A stretch of DNA of 5,442 nucleotides from Thiomonas sp. Its GTDB lineage: Bacteria; Pseudomonadota; Gammaproteobacteria; Burkholderiales; Burkholderiaceae_C. A program made the position numbers and the translations under genes. The first letter of the stretch is position 1; each line of letters starts with the position of its first letter. This document shows, one piece after another, positions 5,208 through 5,442 of the stretch. Location of the stretch: assembly GCA_028706735.1 (NCBI GenBank), contig JAQTVS010000221.1, positions 1 to 5,442 of the forward strand. The letters run 5' to 3'. The notes under the pieces are model-generated. The model was not told the origin of the DNA. It saw only the letters and a program-made list of their open reading frames with translations, and made no database searches.

Positions 5208-5442
5208 TCAGACGTCCGCGCAAGGCACGCGCAGGCGGATGGCGGTGCCTTGGCCTGGCGCGCTGATGCATTCCAGCGTGCCGCCCAGCAGGTGGGCACG
5301 CTCGCGCATGCCGCGCAGCCCGAAGGCGGTCTGGCTGGCCTGCGCCTGGCTGGTGAAGCCCAGTCCGTCGTCCGCGATGTCGAGTGCAATCAGACCTGGC
5401 AAGCGGGCGAGTGAAAAGCGCACGGAACGGGCCTGTGCATGA
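5208..5442 (-). CDS. Sensor histidine kinase, NarX/UhpB/DegS type (C-terminal part only)
   Basis: The open frame runs through the right edge of the window, so only the last 77 residues are visible. They form the end of a HATPase_c domain of the HisKA_3 family. The frame enters at HAQA, the tail of the N-box (usually N-x-x-K-H-A). It then shows the G1 box IADDGLGF, the FGLRGMRERAHLLGG segment typical of this family, and the closing G2-like APGQGTAIRLRVP. The N-terminal sensor, any membrane segments and the phospho-acceptor His lie outside the window. Internal GTG/ATG codons are not plausible starts because they would split the ATPase fold. The gene ends 7 bases before the LuxR-type regulator, its expected phosphorylation partner. 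Confidence 0.92.
   Translation of the reverse strand, partial: HAQARSVRFSLARLPGLIALDIADDGLGFTSQAQASQTAFGLRGMRERAHLLGGTLECISAPGQGTAIRLRVPCADV

Noticed and set aside
5201..5389. 63-codon N-terminal extension of the LuxR-type regulator
   Set aside because: The extension is the wrong-frame shadow of the kinase C-terminus, and the receiver domain starts cleanly at the ATG at 5200.

Overview
This window carries a compact, single-strand (minus) signal-transduction cluster from a GC-rich proteobacterium. The protein style (CheA type, NarL-type regulator, soluble receptor ending in an aromatic tail) and codon use fit a betaproteobacterium, most likely Burkholderiales. That placement is inference from sequence style, not from a marker gene.

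Reading in the direction of transcription, from the right edge to the left, the order is: (1) the C-terminal end of a NarX/UhpB/DegS-type sensor histidine kinase (5208-5442, cut by the window edge); (2) a NarL/FixJ-family response regulator with a LuxR-type DNA-binding domain (4565-5200); (3) a 145-base gap holding a 9-bp inverted repeat; (4) a receiver-only response regulator (4018-4419); (5) a soluble methyl-accepting chemotaxis protein (3038-4021); (6) a CheY-like receiver (2618-2986); (7) a small STAS-domain protein (2256-2597); (8) a full-length CheA kinase (28-2259). Two junctions are 4-base ATGA overlaps (receiver/MCP and STAS/cheA), so genes 4-8 look like one translationally coupled operon. 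There is no rRNA, tRNA, mobile element or CRISPR, and no intergenic stretch above 300 bases.

The cluster joins a conventional two-component pair to a chemosensory core. The soluble receptor should control CheA, and CheA should phosphorylate the CheY-like protein and perhaps the receiver-only regulator. The STAS protein suggests a Ser/Thr-phosphorylation or partner-switching branch. CheW, CheR, CheB and CheZ are not encoded here and may lie beyond the left edge or elsewhere. With several receivers and a STAS protein, the output may be something other than, or additional to, flagellar steering (for example attachment, pili or c-di-GMP); this is inference.

Two features go beyond the standard parts list. 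The receptor carries, in its distal helix, a motif resembling the catalytic FQDxxxQ helix of the CheY phosphatase CheZ. That motif is followed, at nearly the same distance as in CheZ, by an acidic-aromatic C-terminal peptide. CheA carries, between its P2-like and dimerization regions, a tandem pair of 24-residue motifs that match the c-di-GMP-binding MshEN signature, the first copy very well and the second partly.
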